From Terrimesophilobacter sp963702165 (GTDB lineage Bacteria > Actinomycetota > Actinomycetes > Actinomycetales > Microbacteriaceae), in assembly GCA_963702165.1 (NCBI GenBank), contig OY969722.1, positions 2,046,001 to 2,110,000 of the forward strand: a DNA stretch of 64,000 nt. The letters are read 5' to 3'. Below the pieces are notes generated by a model, which worked only from the letters and a program-made list of their open reading frames with translations, ran no database searches and was not told the DNA's origin. Shown piece after piece: positions 63,652-64,000 of the stretch (the first letter of the stretch is position 1; the number at the start of each line of letters is the position of its first letter). A program made the translations under genes and the position numbers.

Positions 63652-64000
63652 ATGACAGTGGTCGCTGAAGAGGTTGTGCTGCTCGCGGAGGACGGAACGC
63701 CGGTCGGCACCGCGCCGAAGGCGACCGTGCACACCCGGGACACCGCGCTGCACCTGGCCTTCTCGTGTCACGTGTTCGATGAGAGCGGGCTCGTGCTGGT
63801 GACGCGCCGAGCGCTGAGCAAGGCGACCTGGCCGGGAGTCTGGACGAACGCGTTCTGCGGGCATCCGCTGCCCGACGAGCCGATGGAGGACGCCGTGCGC
63901 GGCCGCGCGCAGTTCGAGCTCGGGGTCGGTCTTGATGGTCTCGAGCCGCTGTTGCCGGACTTCAGGTACCGGGCGACCGACGCATCCGGCATCGTCGAGA
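63652..64000 (+). CDS. idi: Isopentenyl-diphosphate delta-isomerase (type 1), cut by the window edge
   Basis: The first 116 residues of a Nudix-fold enzyme that interconverts IPP and DMAPP are visible. The metal/substrate region is HTRDTALHLAFSCHVFDESG, and the catalytic cysteine lies in WTNAFCGHP. The ATG at 63652 follows a TTTCAT -10-like hexamer at 6 nt; the neighbouring ATG 63643 gives a stop after two codons. The remaining third, with the catalytic Glu, is outside the window. Confidence 0.9.
   Translation, partial: MTVVAEEVVLLAEDGTPVGTAPKATVHTRDTALHLAFSCHVFDESGLVLVTRRALSKATWPGVWTNAFCGHPLPDEPMEDAVRGRAQFELGVGLDGLEPLLPDFRYRATDASGIVE

Overview
This 64 kb window is high-GC chromosomal DNA of an actinobacterium. 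The gene set and the style of the intergenic DNA fit the family Microbacteriaceae best: GTG starts are common, most transcription units look leaderless, and the octamer GCATCCGG/CCGGATGC is frequent. I see no integrase, transposase, phage module, CRISPR array or plasmid replication gene, so this reads as ordinary chromosome with accessory cassettes.

Layout. 0-10.7 kb: a cut LCP-family gene, tRNA-Ser(UGA), a repeat patch, a HAD phosphatase, serS, a diacylglycerol-kinase-like gene, pheA, an orphan DNA methyltransferase, a haem/iron ABC pair (permease and ATPase), lipoate ligase, a HIT protein and an alpha/beta hydrolase. 10.7-25.1 kb: MarR-MFS, a NarL-type two-component system with a DosR-like box, two FMN reductases (one divergent from a MarR gene with three palindromic operators), an MFS transporter, a metallo-beta-lactamase-fold protein, an AidB-like acyl-CoA dehydrogenase, a ddaH-rocD-Lrp arginine/ornithine module and a thioesterase. 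25.2-37.4 kb: the glyoxylate shunt (aceA-aceB), a polyamine-type ABC transporter (ATPase, Tat lipoprotein, two permeases), a YtcJ-like amidohydrolase, an amine-oxidase-like flavoprotein and a RamB/ScfR-type regulator. 37.5-54.6 kb: a membrane protein with its YtrA-type repressor, a septum-formation-domain protein, pyrE, xthA, lhgO, a GntR regulator, a hydrolase, a DUF6421-like protein, a second two-component system, an ArsR-SRPBCC pair, a NatAB exporter, threonine aldolase and an OafA-like acyltransferase. 54.7-64 kb: the operon dnaK-grpE-dnaJ-hspR-(membrane protein)-clpB, transcribed leftward from two HAIR-like operators, then a UMF1-type transporter, a MarR-like gene and the start of idi.

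How the genes connect. The 25-37 kb block joins uptake and oxidation of an amine or amide to acetyl-CoA use through the glyoxylate shunt, with a candidate regulator at its end. The 54.7-61.6 kb block is a complete HspR-controlled disaggregation machine.

Quality warning. About a dozen genes carry single-base frameshifts, most of them consistent with one extra base. They are concentrated at 26.3-31.5, 34.4-35.5 and 45.9-48.2 kb, with isolated ones at 44.3 and 55.6 kb. Conserved protein sequence resumes immediately in another frame each time, so I read them as probable sequence errors rather than gene decay. They are entered as frameshifted genes spanning their full length.
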